Shown here one piece after another: positions 42,903 to 51,818 of a DNA stretch of 64,000 nt. Position 1 is the first letter of the stretch; each line of letters opens with the position of its first letter. Source of the stretch: Hellea sp039977295. GTDB taxonomy: Bacteria > Pseudomonadota > Alphaproteobacteria > Caulobacterales > Maricaulaceae. The stretch covers positions 391,712-455,711 of the forward strand of contig JBDWDN010000011.1 in NCBI GenBank assembly GCA_039977295.1, given 5' to 3'. The position numbers and the translations under genes are program-made. Below the pieces are notes generated by a model, which saw only the letters and a list, made by a program, of their open reading frames with translations, made no database searches and was not told the origin of the DNA.

Positions 42903-43949
42903 ATGCGATTACAAAACTTTATAATACCTCTCACATTACTGACAGCCTGCGCCTCTGCGCCAGATGTTAAAGCCAATGATTGCGGCGCATTTAAAGACTG
43001 CCTTGCGAAAGACGGCATAGCCGTCTTAGCGCCGCCAGACATTGCAGGGCCAATATTGCTTACCGCTGGGCAAGGCGCGGTGAGCTTTGAGCGCTATTTT
43101 GGACAAGCCGCATCTCCTATTGCGATTGTGCCGGGGGGAGAAATAAAGCCAGAGACGCATGAGGCATTAAAGAGCGCTGGATATGACGCCTCATTACCTT
43201 GGATATCAGCAGCAGATAAAGCGGCCCTAAAAGACTCCTCTATCCGTAGGCAAGTCTTAGAGCAGACAAAAGACCTGCCCGCAGAGCAGCAACAGGCTAT
43301 TTTGCAAATGGCTTTGGCAAAAGCCGGAAGCGCCCCTTCGCAGCCAGGCGAGATGAGTGATACAGAGCAGGGGGCTCTCACGCATGAGCTTGGCCATATG
43401 TGGTTCGTCGCAGCGTTTCAGCCCGAGGGCGAAAAAGTAAAAACCGGTCATGGTTATGGCGGCTGGGCGCCCGACTGGCTGGACGAAACAGCCGCTATTT
43501 TGATGGAAAATGAGGCTTTAACGGAGAAGCGCCGCAAAGCCCTTAAGGCCATGCGCGCGGAAGATATCTATCCCCTAGAAACCTTTCTAACCATGGAACA
43601 CCCGGCCTTGAAGTCAGCGCTTGCGCTCAATGAAAAAATAGCGCTTGCGAAGGGCTTGGACGCCCAAGAAAAAAACACGAGCAGCCGCGCGATTGTCCTT
43701 TCAGGTGAAGAGGCGGAGGCATTTTTAAAAGCGTCAGGCGATTCCAACCCTGCTAATTTTTATAGTCAAACCCGGGGCTTTGCTGATTTCCTTATGGCGG
43801 CTACAGGCGACGAGCAGATCTTTGCAAGTCTGGCGGCATATTTAAGCGGCGGCGGCACGTTTGAAAATTGGCTTAGGCAAACCAATGGCCTACCCGATAC
43901 ATTGCAAGATCTTGATGAAGGTTGGGCCGAATGGTTAAGCGCGCGATAG
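42903..43949 (+). CDS. Predicted lipoprotein metallopeptidase (HELGH)
   Basis: 348 residues from ATG 42903. MRLQNFIIPLTLLTACASAP has lipobox LTAC. HELGHMWF near residue 161 is a gluzincin-type HExxH motif, and DWLDETAAILMENEA supplies a Glu (LDE) about 29 residues after the motif as a possible third ligand. The rest is helical. It follows the M56 gene by 77 bp and precedes htrA by 74 bp, so it is part of an envelope-proteolysis cluster. Confidence 0.75.
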   Translation: MRLQNFIIPLTLLTACASAPDVKANDCGAFKDCLAKDGIAVLAPPDIAGPILLTAGQGAVSFERYFGQAASPIAIVPGGEIKPETHEALKSAGYDASLPWISAADKAALKDSSIRRQVLEQTKDLPAEQQQAILQMALAKAGSAPSQPGEMSDTEQGALTHELGHMWFVAAFQPEGEKVKTGHGYGGWAPDWLDETAAILMENEALTEKRRKALKAMRAEDIYPLETFLTMEHPALKSALALNEKIALAKGLDAQEKNTSSRAIVLSGEEAEAFLKASGDSNPANFYSQTRGFADFLMAATGDEQIFASLAAYLSGGGTFENWLRQTNGLPDTLQDLDEGWAEWLSAR

Positions 43950-44023
43950 GCCAAGATGAAAAAACCCTCATTTTCTGCCCATACGCCTTGGTAATTGGGA
44001 TTTAGCTCCCTAAATATAAAGCT

Positions 44024-45466
44024 ATGAAAAAGCAGATATTATCATTCTTAGGGTCCGTCGTATTATTGGGCGGGGCGTCAACGGCGCAGGCACAACTCCT
44101 CACAGATGACCCTTTGGTCAATATTCCAAGCCCAGAAAGAATTGTGCCAAGCTCTAATATGCAGGTGCAGCTTTCTTACTCGCCTGTGGTCAAACAGACG
44201 GCGCCTGCTGTGGTCAATGTCTTTACATCACGCACGGTTCGCCAGCGTAGGCGCTCCTCTTTCTTTGACGAAATGTTTGGCATGCGCCGCGCCCCGCAGG
44301 AACGTGTTGAAAACTCGCTCGGCTCTGGCGTCATTGTTCGCGATACGGGAATTATTGTCACCAACGCCCATGTCGTGAAGGGCGCGGAAGAGCTTAAAAT
44401 AGTGCTTAATGACCGCCGTGAGTTTGAAGCGACGGTCATTGCCCAAGATGAAGACATTGATATTGCGGTGCTGAAAATTGATACGAAGGGCGAGCGCCTG
44501 CCAAGTCTTGCCGTTCAAGGCGATGGTGATTTAGAGATTGGCGATATTGTTCTCGCTATTGGTAATCCCTTCGGCGTCGGCCAGACAGTGACAAGCGGTA
44601 TTGTCTCTGCGCTTGGACGTACCAATGTCACCGATACATCGTCATTTATTCAAACCGACGCTGCCGTAAATCCTGGTAATTCAGGCGGAGCCTTAGTCAA
44701 TTTATCAGGCGAGCTTATTGGCGTGAACACGGCTATTTTCTCGCGCTCGGGCGGCTCAAACGGGATTGGCTTTGCGATTCCTTCAGAGCTTGTTTCGCGC
44801 GCAGTGGATAGCGCAATATCGGAAGGGCGCATCGTTCGCCCTTGGATTGGGGCGCGCACCAATGCAGTCGATACGACAATGGCGGCGGCGCTTGGACTGG
44901 ACCGTTCCAAAGGCGCGGTGATTAATGACATTTACCCCAAAGGCCCCGCTGATAAAGCTGGATTAGAGAAGGGCGATGTTATCCTGTCTATAGAAGACAC
45001 GGAGATCAATGATGATAGCGGTCTGCGATTTAAACTCGCGACATTGAAACGCGGACAAAATGCCAAAGTGAATATCTGGCGGGATGGACGCGAACGCAGC
45101 TACACTGTCCGCACAGACACGCCGCAGGAAACACCAAAGCGCGATGAGCGTAAGCTAGAAGGTTATCATCCGCTGGACGGCGCTGTTGTTGTGAACATGT
45201 CGCCTGCGCTCGGCGAAGAACTGGGATTTGATCCTTATGTTCAAGGCGTCATGGTCCTCAAAGTTGAACGTGGTTCTGCCGCAAATTATAACCGCTTACG
45301 CCCAGGTGATTTTATTGTCGAAATTGGCGAGGATGAAGTTGATACGGCCCGTCAATTAGAAGCGCTATTGCTGTCATCTGACAGTTCAGGAGACTGGGAT
45401 ATTTCAGTTGACCGTAACGGGCGTATTGGCGTGCTGCCAATAAGGTATATGCCGAGAACAAATTAG
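44024..45466 (+). CDS. Periplasmic trypsin-like protease with two PDZ domains (HtrA/DegP family)
   Basis: 480 residues. The signal peptide ends near STAQAQ. Catalytic residues are readable: His116 in TNAHVVKGA, Asp146 in DEDIDIAVLKI, Ser220 in NPGNSGGALV. PDZ1 spans about 285-365 (VINDIYPKGPADKAGLEKGD) and PDZ2 about 385-475 (GVMVLKVERGSAANYNRLRP). The loop before the active site (RTVRQRRRSSFFDEMFGMRR) is basic, as in DegS/DegQ-like enzymes. It degrades misfolded envelope proteins. Confidence 0.95.
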   Translation: MKKQILSFLGSVVLLGGASTAQAQLLTDDPLVNIPSPERIVPSSNMQVQLSYSPVVKQTAPAVVNVFTSRTVRQRRRSSFFDEMFGMRRAPQERVENSLGSGVIVRDTGIIVTNAHVVKGAEELKIVLNDRREFEATVIAQDEDIDIAVLKIDTKGERLPSLAVQGDGDLEIGDIVLAIGNPFGVGQTVTSGIVSALGRTNVTDTSSFIQTDAAVNPGNSGGALVNLSGELIGVNTAIFSRSGGSNGIGFAIPSELVSRAVDSAISEGRIVRPWIGARTNAVDTTMAAALGLDRSKGAVINDIYPKGPADKAGLEKGDVILSIEDTEINDDSGLRFKLATLKRGQNAKVNIWRDGRERSYTVRTDTPQETPKRDERKLEGYHPLDGAVVVNMSPALGEELGFDPYVQGVMVLKVERGSAANYNRLRPGDFIVEIGEDEVDTARQLEALLLSSDSSGDWDISVDRNGRIGVLPIRYMPRTN

Positions 45467-45585
45467 TGCACTTCGCATCTTAAAATAAAGCCTCAAAAAA
45501 TAGACAGTCTTAGTTTAATTTTTGAGACATTAACATGCGATTTGCACAACGTTACGCCGGAACGGTGTAACGACAGAGAGATAAT

Positions 45586-46626
45586 TTAGTTTCGCGAAAA
45601 CGTCCAAGGCAAAGTCCCGCCGCTATGAAACGGCACAATCTGAGTATCCATCACATCAAGTGTTTCGGGCACTGAAACCTCCTTACGCTCTAGCGTCACC
45701 TTACCTTCATTTAGCGGCAACCCATAAAACCGCGGGCCAAATTCTGAGGCAAATCCTTCGAGCTTATCCAGCGCATTTTCTTCATCAAAGACTTTGGCAT
45801 AGGCTTCGAGCGCGTAGGGCGCGTTAAACAAACCCGCACATCCGCAAGCGCTTTGCTTGGCTTCAACCGTGTGGGGCGCCGTATCCGTGCCGAGGAAGAA
45901 TTTAGATGAGCCTGACGTCGCCGCTTTGCGCAAGGCGAGGCGATGTTTTTCACGCTTCGCGATAGGCAGGCAATAATAATGCGGACGGATGCCGCCTTGG
46001 AAGATTGCGTTACGATTAAATTCTAAGTGATGCGGCGTAATGGTTGCGGCAATATTTGGGCCCGCCGCCATGACAAATTCTGCAGCTTCAGCTGTGGTAA
46101 TATGTTCGAAAATGACCTTCAAATCAGGAAAGTCTTTGATCACGCCGCGTAGAACATCATCAATAAACAGGGCTTCGCGGTCAAAGATATCGACGTCTTG
46201 ATGCGTAACTTCGCCGTGAACGAGGAGCGGCATGCCGATGCGCTGCATAGCCTCCAAAACGGGATAGATGTTATTGATGTCTGTAACGCCGTGGGATGAA
46301 TTTGTCGTCGCATTGGCCGGGTATAATTTACAGGCGGTGAACACACCTTCAGCGTGACCGCGAGCGACTTCTGCGGCGTCAATCGTGTCGGTAAGATAGC
46401 AAACCATAAGCGGCGTGAAATTTAAGCTAGGATCGACCGCATCTATGATGCGCTGACGATAAGCAATGCCGGCCTCGACTGTTGTTACGGGCGGTGTGAG
46501 ATTGGGCATGATAATCGCGCGCCCAAATTGACGCGCTGTATAATTCGCCACATCGGACAACATCGCGCCGTCGCGAAAGTGAACATGCCAATCATCAGGG
46601 CGTCGAATTGTGAGTGTATCTGTCAT
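45586..46626 (-). CDS. pyrC: Dihydroorotase, class II
   Basis: 346 residues, standard length. IRRPDDWHVHFRDGAMLSDV has the HxH metal ligands, HGEVTH holds the next His and FEHITT another. FLGTDTAPHTVEAKQ holds the catalytic Asp. The bridging Lys is in CKLYPANATTNSSHG. It cyclises carbamoyl aspartate to dihydroorotate in pyrimidine synthesis. It is a single gene on the minus strand. Confidence 0.98.
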   Translation of the reverse strand: MTDTLTIRRPDDWHVHFRDGAMLSDVANYTARQFGRAIIMPNLTPPVTTVEAGIAYRQRIIDAVDPSLNFTPLMVCYLTDTIDAAEVARGHAEGVFTACKLYPANATTNSSHGVTDINNIYPVLEAMQRIGMPLLVHGEVTHQDVDIFDREALFIDDVLRGVIKDFPDLKVIFEHITTAEAAEFVMAAGPNIAATITPHHLEFNRNAIFQGGIRPHYYCLPIAKREKHRLALRKAATSGSSKFFLGTDTAPHTVEAKQSACGCAGLFNAPYALEAYAKVFDEENALDKLEGFASEFGPRFYGLPLNEGKVTLERKEVSVPETLDVMDTQIVPFHSGGTLPWTFSRN

Positions 46627-46707
46627 GGCAATCTCGCTTTATCTAAAAAGCCGCTAGCATTTAGGAGCCGCGTTAGGCAAGATAGGATATCTTAAAGTGA
46701 GAGAATA

Positions 46708-47304
46708 ATGTCCAAACTCCCTGATTTTGAACCTTTGGTAGCTATGGCGGTTTCGGGCGTAGAAAGTATATTAGCAAGTATTAGGCAAGAAAATCCTGAT
46801 ACAAAATTTTACGCCTATGTTCTGACAACTTATGGCGGGCTCGAAGGTTTTGGCTTTCATGCGAATGATAAAGAAAATTATGAAAATATGCTGATTAAGG
46901 CTGGAACCTATGACAATCCTGAACGTGCCAAAAAGTACAACGAATTTAATTATTACAAATGGTATTGGGGGGAATGGGGAGAGAATGAGTATATTGGAAA
47001 TCAAGACCCACTAAATGAATCATATAAATGGCTTATGGGGACTTACGAGACTTTGAATAAAGCATATCCTACAGATGATAATTGGTTTGGAGAAATGAAG
47101 GCTTCAACTCACGATGCGATGATTGAAGCTTTGAAACGTTTAGAAAATAAAGGTGTGTTTGGTCAGGGTGAAGATAGAGGCCAATGCCTAGTCTATGCAG
47201 GCGTTTATGATGGTGGTGATGGCCTTACGATGAAGTCTCTTGAGGCTTTGAATTCTGAGGATATTGTAGCAAAAAATTGGCCAAATTTTAATGAGGGGCT
47301 TTAA
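46708..47304 (+). CDS. DUF4303-like small protein, possible orphan immunity gene
   Basis: 198 residues, AT-rich (many AAT, GAA, TTA codons). FYAYVLTTYGGLEGFGFHAN followed by YKWYWGEWGENEYI and a long helical tail resembles DUF4303 proteins, which are frequent in toxin-immunity islands. No toxin is nearby. It is squeezed between pyrC and the META gene, with 2 bp before the latter's stop. The family call is by pattern only. Confidence 0.5.
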   Translation: MSKLPDFEPLVAMAVSGVESILASIRQENPDTKFYAYVLTTYGGLEGFGFHANDKENYENMLIKAGTYDNPERAKKYNEFNYYKWYWGEWGENEYIGNQDPLNESYKWLMGTYETLNKAYPTDDNWFGEMKASTHDAMIEALKRLENKGVFGQGEDRGQCLVYAGVYDGGDGLTMKSLEALNSEDIVAKNWPNFNEGL

Positions 47305-47306
47305 CC

Positions 47307-47720
47307 CTAATCCCAATCGCGCCGCCGCATTGACAACGCAACTTCATTATTCTCGTCTAGAATGTTCATTTCCTTAAAGCTGGCTTCGAAGCCGCGGGCA
47401 GAGGTCAGCGCGGCCAAAAAGGCTTGTTCCATGCCAAGGTTTTCACAGGCTTTTTTCGTTGTTACCATTGAGCCTATTTTGAGTTTGTTGCCGTTTTGCT
47501 CATAAGTCCCAAAAAAGCTGTTACAGCCAGCATAGCCCGCGAGATCGCCGCCGCTGAGAAACTGCACGAATTGTCCCATGCCATTTTCTGGTCCCCATTC
47601 TGATCCTTCGAGGGTCCCTAAAGGCTCTCGATCTTTCAGGTCGGCGATTTGAGCCTTGGCAATTTTAGCAAAAGCGAGTGCCCCTAATGTCATGAGGCCA
47701 ATGGAGAGAATACGAATCAT
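47307..47720 (-). CDS. META-domain exported protein (HslJ-like)
   Basis: 137 residues. The signal segment (ILSIGLMTLGALAFAKIAKA) is followed by a META domain: GSEWGPENGMGQFVQFLSGG, LAGYAGCNSFFGTYEQNGNK, LKIGSMVTTKKACENLGMEQ. The GCN-SFFG motif with the MxxTxxAC helix is diagnostic. Related HslJ affects heat and novobiocin tolerance in E. coli; the role here is unknown. It starts 3 bp after the upstream TIGR02301-like gene. Confidence 0.88.
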   Translation of the reverse strand: MIRILSIGLMTLGALAFAKIAKAQIADLKDREPLGTLEGSEWGPENGMGQFVQFLSGGDLAGYAGCNSFFGTYEQNGNKLKIGSMVTTKKACENLGMEQAFLAALTSARGFEASFKEMNILDENNEVALSMRRRDWD

Positions 47721-47723
47721 GAT

Positions 47724-48191
47724 TTATCTTTCGCGATAAGGATCGCCGAGCATGGCGGAGATGTGACGCCCATTTTCGGCTAGAGCTGCGGCGTCCGCCG
47801 CAACAGCCGTTGAGCATTGTGCGTGGCGGCCTTCTTCTTGGTAATAGCCCGCATTAAAGGCGCGGATGAGTTGTCGGCGCTGCGCGCCGTCGCCTGCTGT
47901 TTCAATATTCATCATGCGCGAAGCATAGTCGCGCCATTTTTGATCAGACAGGCTATAACAAATTGTGCGGAGATAATGCAGTTGCCCCATATTTTTCGAA
48001 AGCGCTTCGACAAGGCTGTTCATTGTGACCATATCGGCTTCGACGCGCAGTTCCGCATCTTTGCGGGCTTGAAGCGCGGCCTTCTTTGCCGCAGCAGCCT
48101 TTTCACGCTCGGTCATCGCGTCCTGAGCGGTCGTGGCCGTGACTAAGTTCAGGCTCACAAAGAGAAAAAGGAATGCTAACAGCCATTTCAT
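47724..48191 (-). CDS. TIGR02301-family exported protein
   Basis: 155 residues from ATG 48191 (MKWLLAFLFLFVSLNLVTA signal peptide); an in-frame start at 48227 adds 12 residues. The mature part has LSKNMGQLHYLRTICYSLSD, KWRDYASRMMN and IRAFNAGYYQEEGRHAQCST. Two Cys and the FNxGY motif match TIGR02301, a family restricted to Alphaproteobacteria. Function unknown, probably periplasmic. It forms an operon with the META gene and the NUDIX gene. Confidence 0.8.
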   Translation of the reverse strand: MKWLLAFLFLFVSLNLVTATTAQDAMTEREKAAAAKKAALQARKDAELRVEADMVTMNSLVEALSKNMGQLHYLRTICYSLSDQKWRDYASRMMNIETAGDGAQRRQLIRAFNAGYYQEEGRHAQCSTAVAADAAALAENGRHISAMLGDPYRER

Positions 48192-48227
48192 AGTCGCTAG
48201 ATTAGCAGTTTTGAGATGAATGAACAT

Positions 48228-48644
48228 CTAATTTTGCACCCCATCTTTATTCAAGAGCGATAATCGCGCTGTCTCAATCACTTCACGGGTTTTGGGCCAC
48301 ATGCCCAGCGCGTCTAAGTCACTTGGCGCGACGAAACGGGCATCCGCTGCGTCATCTCCAAATACGGGCTCACCTGAAGTCCAGCGCGCGGCATAGTCAT
48401 GCAGGCGGTAATTAAAGTCTTCAAATTGGGCGTCAATCGTTGCGACTTTATCCTCGAGCGCCGCCGTGATGCCCGTTTCTTCGAATAACTCGCGTAGCGC
48501 CGCCTCTCGCTCCGTTTCGCCCAGCTCAATACGTCCGCCCGGAATAGACCACTCACCCTTACGCGGAGCCGTGCCCCGTTTAATAAGCAGGACATCATCG
48601 CCGCGAAAGCAAATTACCCCAACGCAATCTATTGGTTTCGTCAT
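48228..48644 (-). CDS. NUDIX hydrolase
   Basis: 138 residues from ATG 48644 (GGAAGA upstream); ATG 48656 is an alternative. The Nudix box GRIELGETEREAALRELFEE, followed by TG, fits GX5EX7REUXEEXGU exactly. WSIPGG precedes it. The size and ADP-ribose-pyrophosphatase-like start (VGVICFRGDDVLLIKRGTAP) suggest hydrolysis of nucleoside diphosphate derivatives. It is divergent from the SRAP gene. Confidence 0.93.
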   Translation of the reverse strand: MTKPIDCVGVICFRGDDVLLIKRGTAPRKGEWSIPGGRIELGETEREAALRELFEETGITAALEDKVATIDAQFEDFNYRLHDYAARWTSGEPVFGDDAADARFVAPSDLDALGMWPKTREVIETARLSLLNKDGVQN

Positions 48645-48685
48645 AATATCTTCCATAATCGGCTGACGTCCTTATAGATAGCCCT

Positions 48686-49372
48686 ATGTGCGGACGTTAC
48701 ACATTAGCTGGATCTCTTGACGAAATTGCGGCCTATTTCGAGGCCAAAACAGGGCAACGCGGCGAGGATGGCAATCCATTATGGGATTGGGAGCCAAAAT
48801 ATAATATCGCGCCGGGAACTGTCGTCCCAGTTATTGCCTATGATGGGCGTAAAGACCGCAAAGTCGTGCCCATGCGCTGGGGCTTGCATCCTCACTGGAA
48901 AAAAGAGCCGCCCGAAGGCCGCCCGATGTTCAATGCGCGCGTCGAGACCGCGTCGGAAAAACCAAGTTTTCGTACCCCGTTTAAGCGCCGCCGCGCCCTT
49001 ATCCCCGCAACAGGATGGTATGAATGGGAAGGCGTCGAGAAACCTAAAACGCCTTATTATATTCACGAGGATGATAAGCAGCTTTTTGCCTTTGCGGGGC
49101 TCTGGGATCAATGGCGCGTGGATGAAGGGATTACTTTGCTCTCAGTAACTATCCTAACAACGTCAGCTATCGGCCAAATGAAACACCTCCATCACCGCAT
49201 GCCCGTGCGCCTGCCAAAAAACCAATGGAATAATTGGCTTGATTGGGATGTAAATGCGGATGCAGTCCTGAATACAAAGAAGGGCAGCGATGATTTAGAT
49301 TTTTATGATGTGGATACAAAGGTGAATTCGGGACGGGCCATGGGCGCGGATTTGATTAGACCGGCTGAGTGA
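48686..49372 (+). CDS. SRAP/HMCES family protein (YedK-like)
   Basis: 228 residues. MCGRYT gives the catalytic Cys2 after Met removal. PKYNIAPGTVVPVI, MRWGLHPHW, NARVETASEKPSFRTPFKRR and GWYEWEG are all diagnostic, with Glu and His (HHRMPV) completing the site. It forms a covalent crosslink with abasic sites in single-stranded DNA to shield them. The next gene starts within 10 bp of its stop. Confidence 0.95.
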   Translation: MCGRYTLAGSLDEIAAYFEAKTGQRGEDGNPLWDWEPKYNIAPGTVVPVIAYDGRKDRKVVPMRWGLHPHWKKEPPEGRPMFNARVETASEKPSFRTPFKRRRALIPATGWYEWEGVEKPKTPYYIHEDDKQLFAFAGLWDQWRVDEGITLLSVTILTTSAIGQMKHLHHRMPVRLPKNQWNNWLDWDVNADAVLNTKKGSDDLDFYDVDTKVNSGRAMGADLIRPAE

Positions 49373-49377
49373 ATTGT

Positions 49378-49821
49378 ATGGAAACTAAAATACTGACCGC
49401 GATAAAGTCATCATGGGCATGGGTAGGTATTCGTCCAACGAAACTTTATTGGATCAATAAATTTGGCAATATCATCTTGCAAGATGAAGGCGGCTGCTAC
49501 TGGTTGCTACGACCAGAAGAGCTTTCCTGTGAAATCATTGCTTGGAAAGAAGAAGAAATGGGGAAGCTCTGGAAGGATGAAGATTTTATTTTAGATTGGG
49601 AAATGGCGGCTTTGGTAGAAATAGCTGAAAAAAAGCTTGGTAAGAATGATACAGACAGATGTTTTTACTTCATTACCTCTCCGATATTAGGCGGGAGCTA
49701 TCATGCCGAAAATATACAAATTGTCCCTCTTTTGGAGTTGATTGCTTTTAGTGGAGATATGGCAGAGCAAATCAAAGACCTACCCGAGGGTAGTCAGATT
49801 AAACTTGTTATTACGGAATGA
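49378..49821 (+). CDS. Tdi1/DUF1851-like protein, possible orphan T6SS immunity gene
   Basis: 147 residues from ATG 49378; GTG 49369 would overlap the SRAP stop. LYWINKFGNIILQDEGGCYW, FILDWEMAALVEIAEKKLGK and FSGDMAEQIKDLPEGSQIKL match the DUF1851/T6SS Tdi1-type immunity family. AT-rich compared with its neighbours. Neither a cognate toxin nor T6SS genes are nearby, so it is likely an orphan defence gene. It converges on DUF389 (4 bp apart). Confidence 0.7.
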   Translation: METKILTAIKSSWAWVGIRPTKLYWINKFGNIILQDEGGCYWLLRPEELSCEIIAWKEEEMGKLWKDEDFILDWEMAALVEIAEKKLGKNDTDRCFYFITSPILGGSYHAENIQIVPLLELIAFSGDMAEQIKDLPEGSQIKLVITE

Positions 49822-49824
49822 AAT

Positions 49825-50832
49825 CTAACCAACTTGCACATTAAAACGGTAAGCCAACACGGCGAGCGCCACCAACAAACCCACCCAAACAGCGGCATTT
49901 ATCTTGACCGAGCGCGACGCCTTGACCTGACTTGACCATGTCCTCGGCCTTACCCCTTTGTAAACGAAAATCAGCTGCGCGGAGAGAACGGCGCAGACGA
50001 CATTGAGCGCTAATAGTAATGCGGCCCCTGCGGCCTTGTCATATTCGCCTGCGCCTAAGAATAAGGCTGATGCCACGGAAGGCGGGAGTAGGGCGACGGC
50101 GACCATCACGCCGACAAGGGCCGAAGATATGCCGGTCGAAAGAGAGAGCGCAGCGGCGGCGCCTGACGCCAGAGCCAGAGCTATGATCGCTGGGCCAATG
50201 ACCGTGCGGCTGACCATTTCGAAGCTCTCAATATTGACGGGCATGAAGAATGTAAGGGCATAGGCAAAACCAAAGCCGACGAGTAACCCTGTCAGCGCCG
50301 TCTTGGTTGCCTTTTTCATCAGGGATAAATCCCCGAGCGCGGCAGCGAGCGCAAAGGCGAGAATAGGGCCTAACAGCGGCGCAATCACCATGGCGGCAAT
50401 GACAATGGCGACACTATCTCCGTTTAGGCCAATGGCGGCGACAATAGAGGAGAGCACCGTTAGGATAATGAAATCCCAATTGAGCTGGCAATCATTTGAA
50501 ACCTTTTGATAAAGCTCTTCGCGCAGGGATACCGTTTTTGCTTTTGCCTTTTTCTCGGCGTCATCTTGGGCCTTATCCGCGTCTTGGGGGGGGCGAGGCA
50601 ATGTGGCTTCGACAGGCAGGATGACGACGCGCCAATCGGGTGAGCTGCTGAGGAGGGCTTGTAAATCATCGACCAAGCCTTGGCCTTGGCCTTTGGCTAC
50701 GACAATTTCGACGGCCTTTTCATAACGGCCATAACCGCTATCCATCGACCAATCGACGGGCTTAGCTTTTTCTAATATCGCTATGACGGCGTCTGATTTA
50801 TCGGCAGGAAAATTGGCTTTAATGAATCGCAT
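49825..50832 (-). CDS. DUF389/TIGR00341 membrane protein
   Basis: 335 residues. An N-terminal soluble part of about 110 residues (MRFIKANFPADKSDAVIAIL) is followed by the DUF389 core with about six helices: DFIILTVLSSIVAAIGLNGD, SVAIVIAAMVIAPLLGPILA and GVMVAVALLPPSVASALFLG. Function unknown in the family; it is often transport- or stress-linked. It lies 8 bp downstream of the YihY gene, same strand. Confidence 0.9.
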   Translation of the reverse strand: MRFIKANFPADKSDAVIAILEKAKPVDWSMDSGYGRYEKAVEIVVAKGQGQGLVDDLQALLSSSPDWRVVILPVEATLPRPPQDADKAQDDAEKKAKAKTVSLREELYQKVSNDCQLNWDFIILTVLSSIVAAIGLNGDSVAIVIAAMVIAPLLGPILAFALAAALGDLSLMKKATKTALTGLLVGFGFAYALTFFMPVNIESFEMVSRTVIGPAIIALALASGAAAALSLSTGISSALVGVMVAVALLPPSVASALFLGAGEYDKAAGAALLLALNVVCAVLSAQLIFVYKGVRPRTWSSQVKASRSVKINAAVWVGLLVALAVLAYRFNVQVG

Positions 50833-50840
50833 AGGCTTTC

Positions 50841-51818
50841 TTAGCCTGAATCTGTCATATCTTCCAAGTCAAAGCCGTTATGCCGATAATCCGCCATCGC
50901 CGCGCCGCGTTCACCCAAAGGACGGTCAGGGCCGCGCGTTGTATCGACCGTGGTATGGCGCTCCATTTCGGCATTTAGCTCGGCCCCGAGGATAACGGTA
51001 TAGGCCGTGAGCCAGAACCAGATGAGCAAAATAATCACAGCTGAGAGCGAGCCGTAAACGGCGTTATAATTACCAAAGGCGGCAATGAATTTGGAAAAGC
51101 CAAATGAGAGCGCGAGCCACGTAATTGTGGTAAAGGCGATGCCCGGTAACACCCAGCGTTTCTTAGCCGGACGGCGACTAGGGCCAAAGCGGTAAAGAAC
51201 ACCGCTGGAAAAGGCAAAGACCGATACTAATAAGAGCCACGGAATAGCGCGGTTAAAGCCTAGGGTCAGGCCCTCTAATTTCATCAATGCGAGCATTGCA
51301 GGCACCCCGATAATCACTGCCAGAGATATCCAAACAAAGATAATGACCGCCAGAGTCATGGAACTGGCAATTCCGTAAAAGGTCGCCAGATTGCGAGTTT
51401 CTTTTTCGCCGTAAGCAATATTCATTGCCCGCATAATCGCGCGAATGCCAGAGCCCGCTGACCATAGGGCGATAAGAAGACCAATAGCGATACCCAAGCC
51501 TAGCCCTGCATTAGGTGCGGTAATGACAGATGTAATTTGGGCGTTCAGAATGTCCCACGCCTGAGCGGGCAGCACGCTATTCACACTTTGGGTTAAATTC
51601 TCAACTTGGCTTGGATCGGCAAATAATCCGTAAATAGAAAGGCAGGCTGTGATGAGCGGAAAAATCGCGAGAAGGGTGAAAAACGCCACGCCTGCAGCAA
51701 TAATAGCAACATGGTCAGCGTGGATTTCGTGCCATGTGTTTTTGATAATAATCCACCAATCGCGCGCGGAAAACTCCCAAGGGCTCCGCGCGCAACAAGG
51801 TGTAACGTCTTGTGTCAC
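50841..51818 (-). CDS. YihY/BrkB (UPF0761) family inner-membrane protein
   Basis: 325 residues from GTG 51818, which overlaps the yaaA stop by one base (TAGTG). Six TM helices include ADHVAIIAAGVAFFTLLAIF, GLGIAIGLLIALWSAGSGIR and YGSLSAVIILLIWFWLTAYT, typical of YihY/BrkB. The C-terminal tail is acidic and carries TTVDTTRGPDRPLGERGAAM. Function unknown. It forms part of yaaA-yihY-DUF389. Confidence 0.92.
   Translation of the reverse strand: MTQDVTPCCARSPWEFSARDWWIIIKNTWHEIHADHVAIIAAGVAFFTLLAIFPLITACLSIYGLFADPSQVENLTQSVNSVLPAQAWDILNAQITSVITAPNAGLGLGIAIGLLIALWSAGSGIRAIMRAMNIAYGEKETRNLATFYGIASSMTLAVIIFVWISLAVIIGVPAMLALMKLEGLTLGFNRAIPWLLLVSVFAFSSGVLYRFGPSRRPAKKRWVLPGIAFTTITWLALSFGFSKFIAAFGNYNAVYGSLSAVIILLIWFWLTAYTVILGAELNAEMERHTTVDTTRGPDRPLGERGAAMADYRHNGFDLEDMTDSG

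Noticed and set aside
45486..45530. AT-rich stem CTCAAAAA/TTTTTGAG after htrA
   Set aside because: Stem is short and AT-only with a 19-nt loop and no clear T-run; not called as a terminator.
51260..51275. TAGGGTCAGG inside the YihY gene resembling the end of the 267-bp element
   Set aside because: Only 10 bases match, it is in an intact coding frame, and no second end is nearby.
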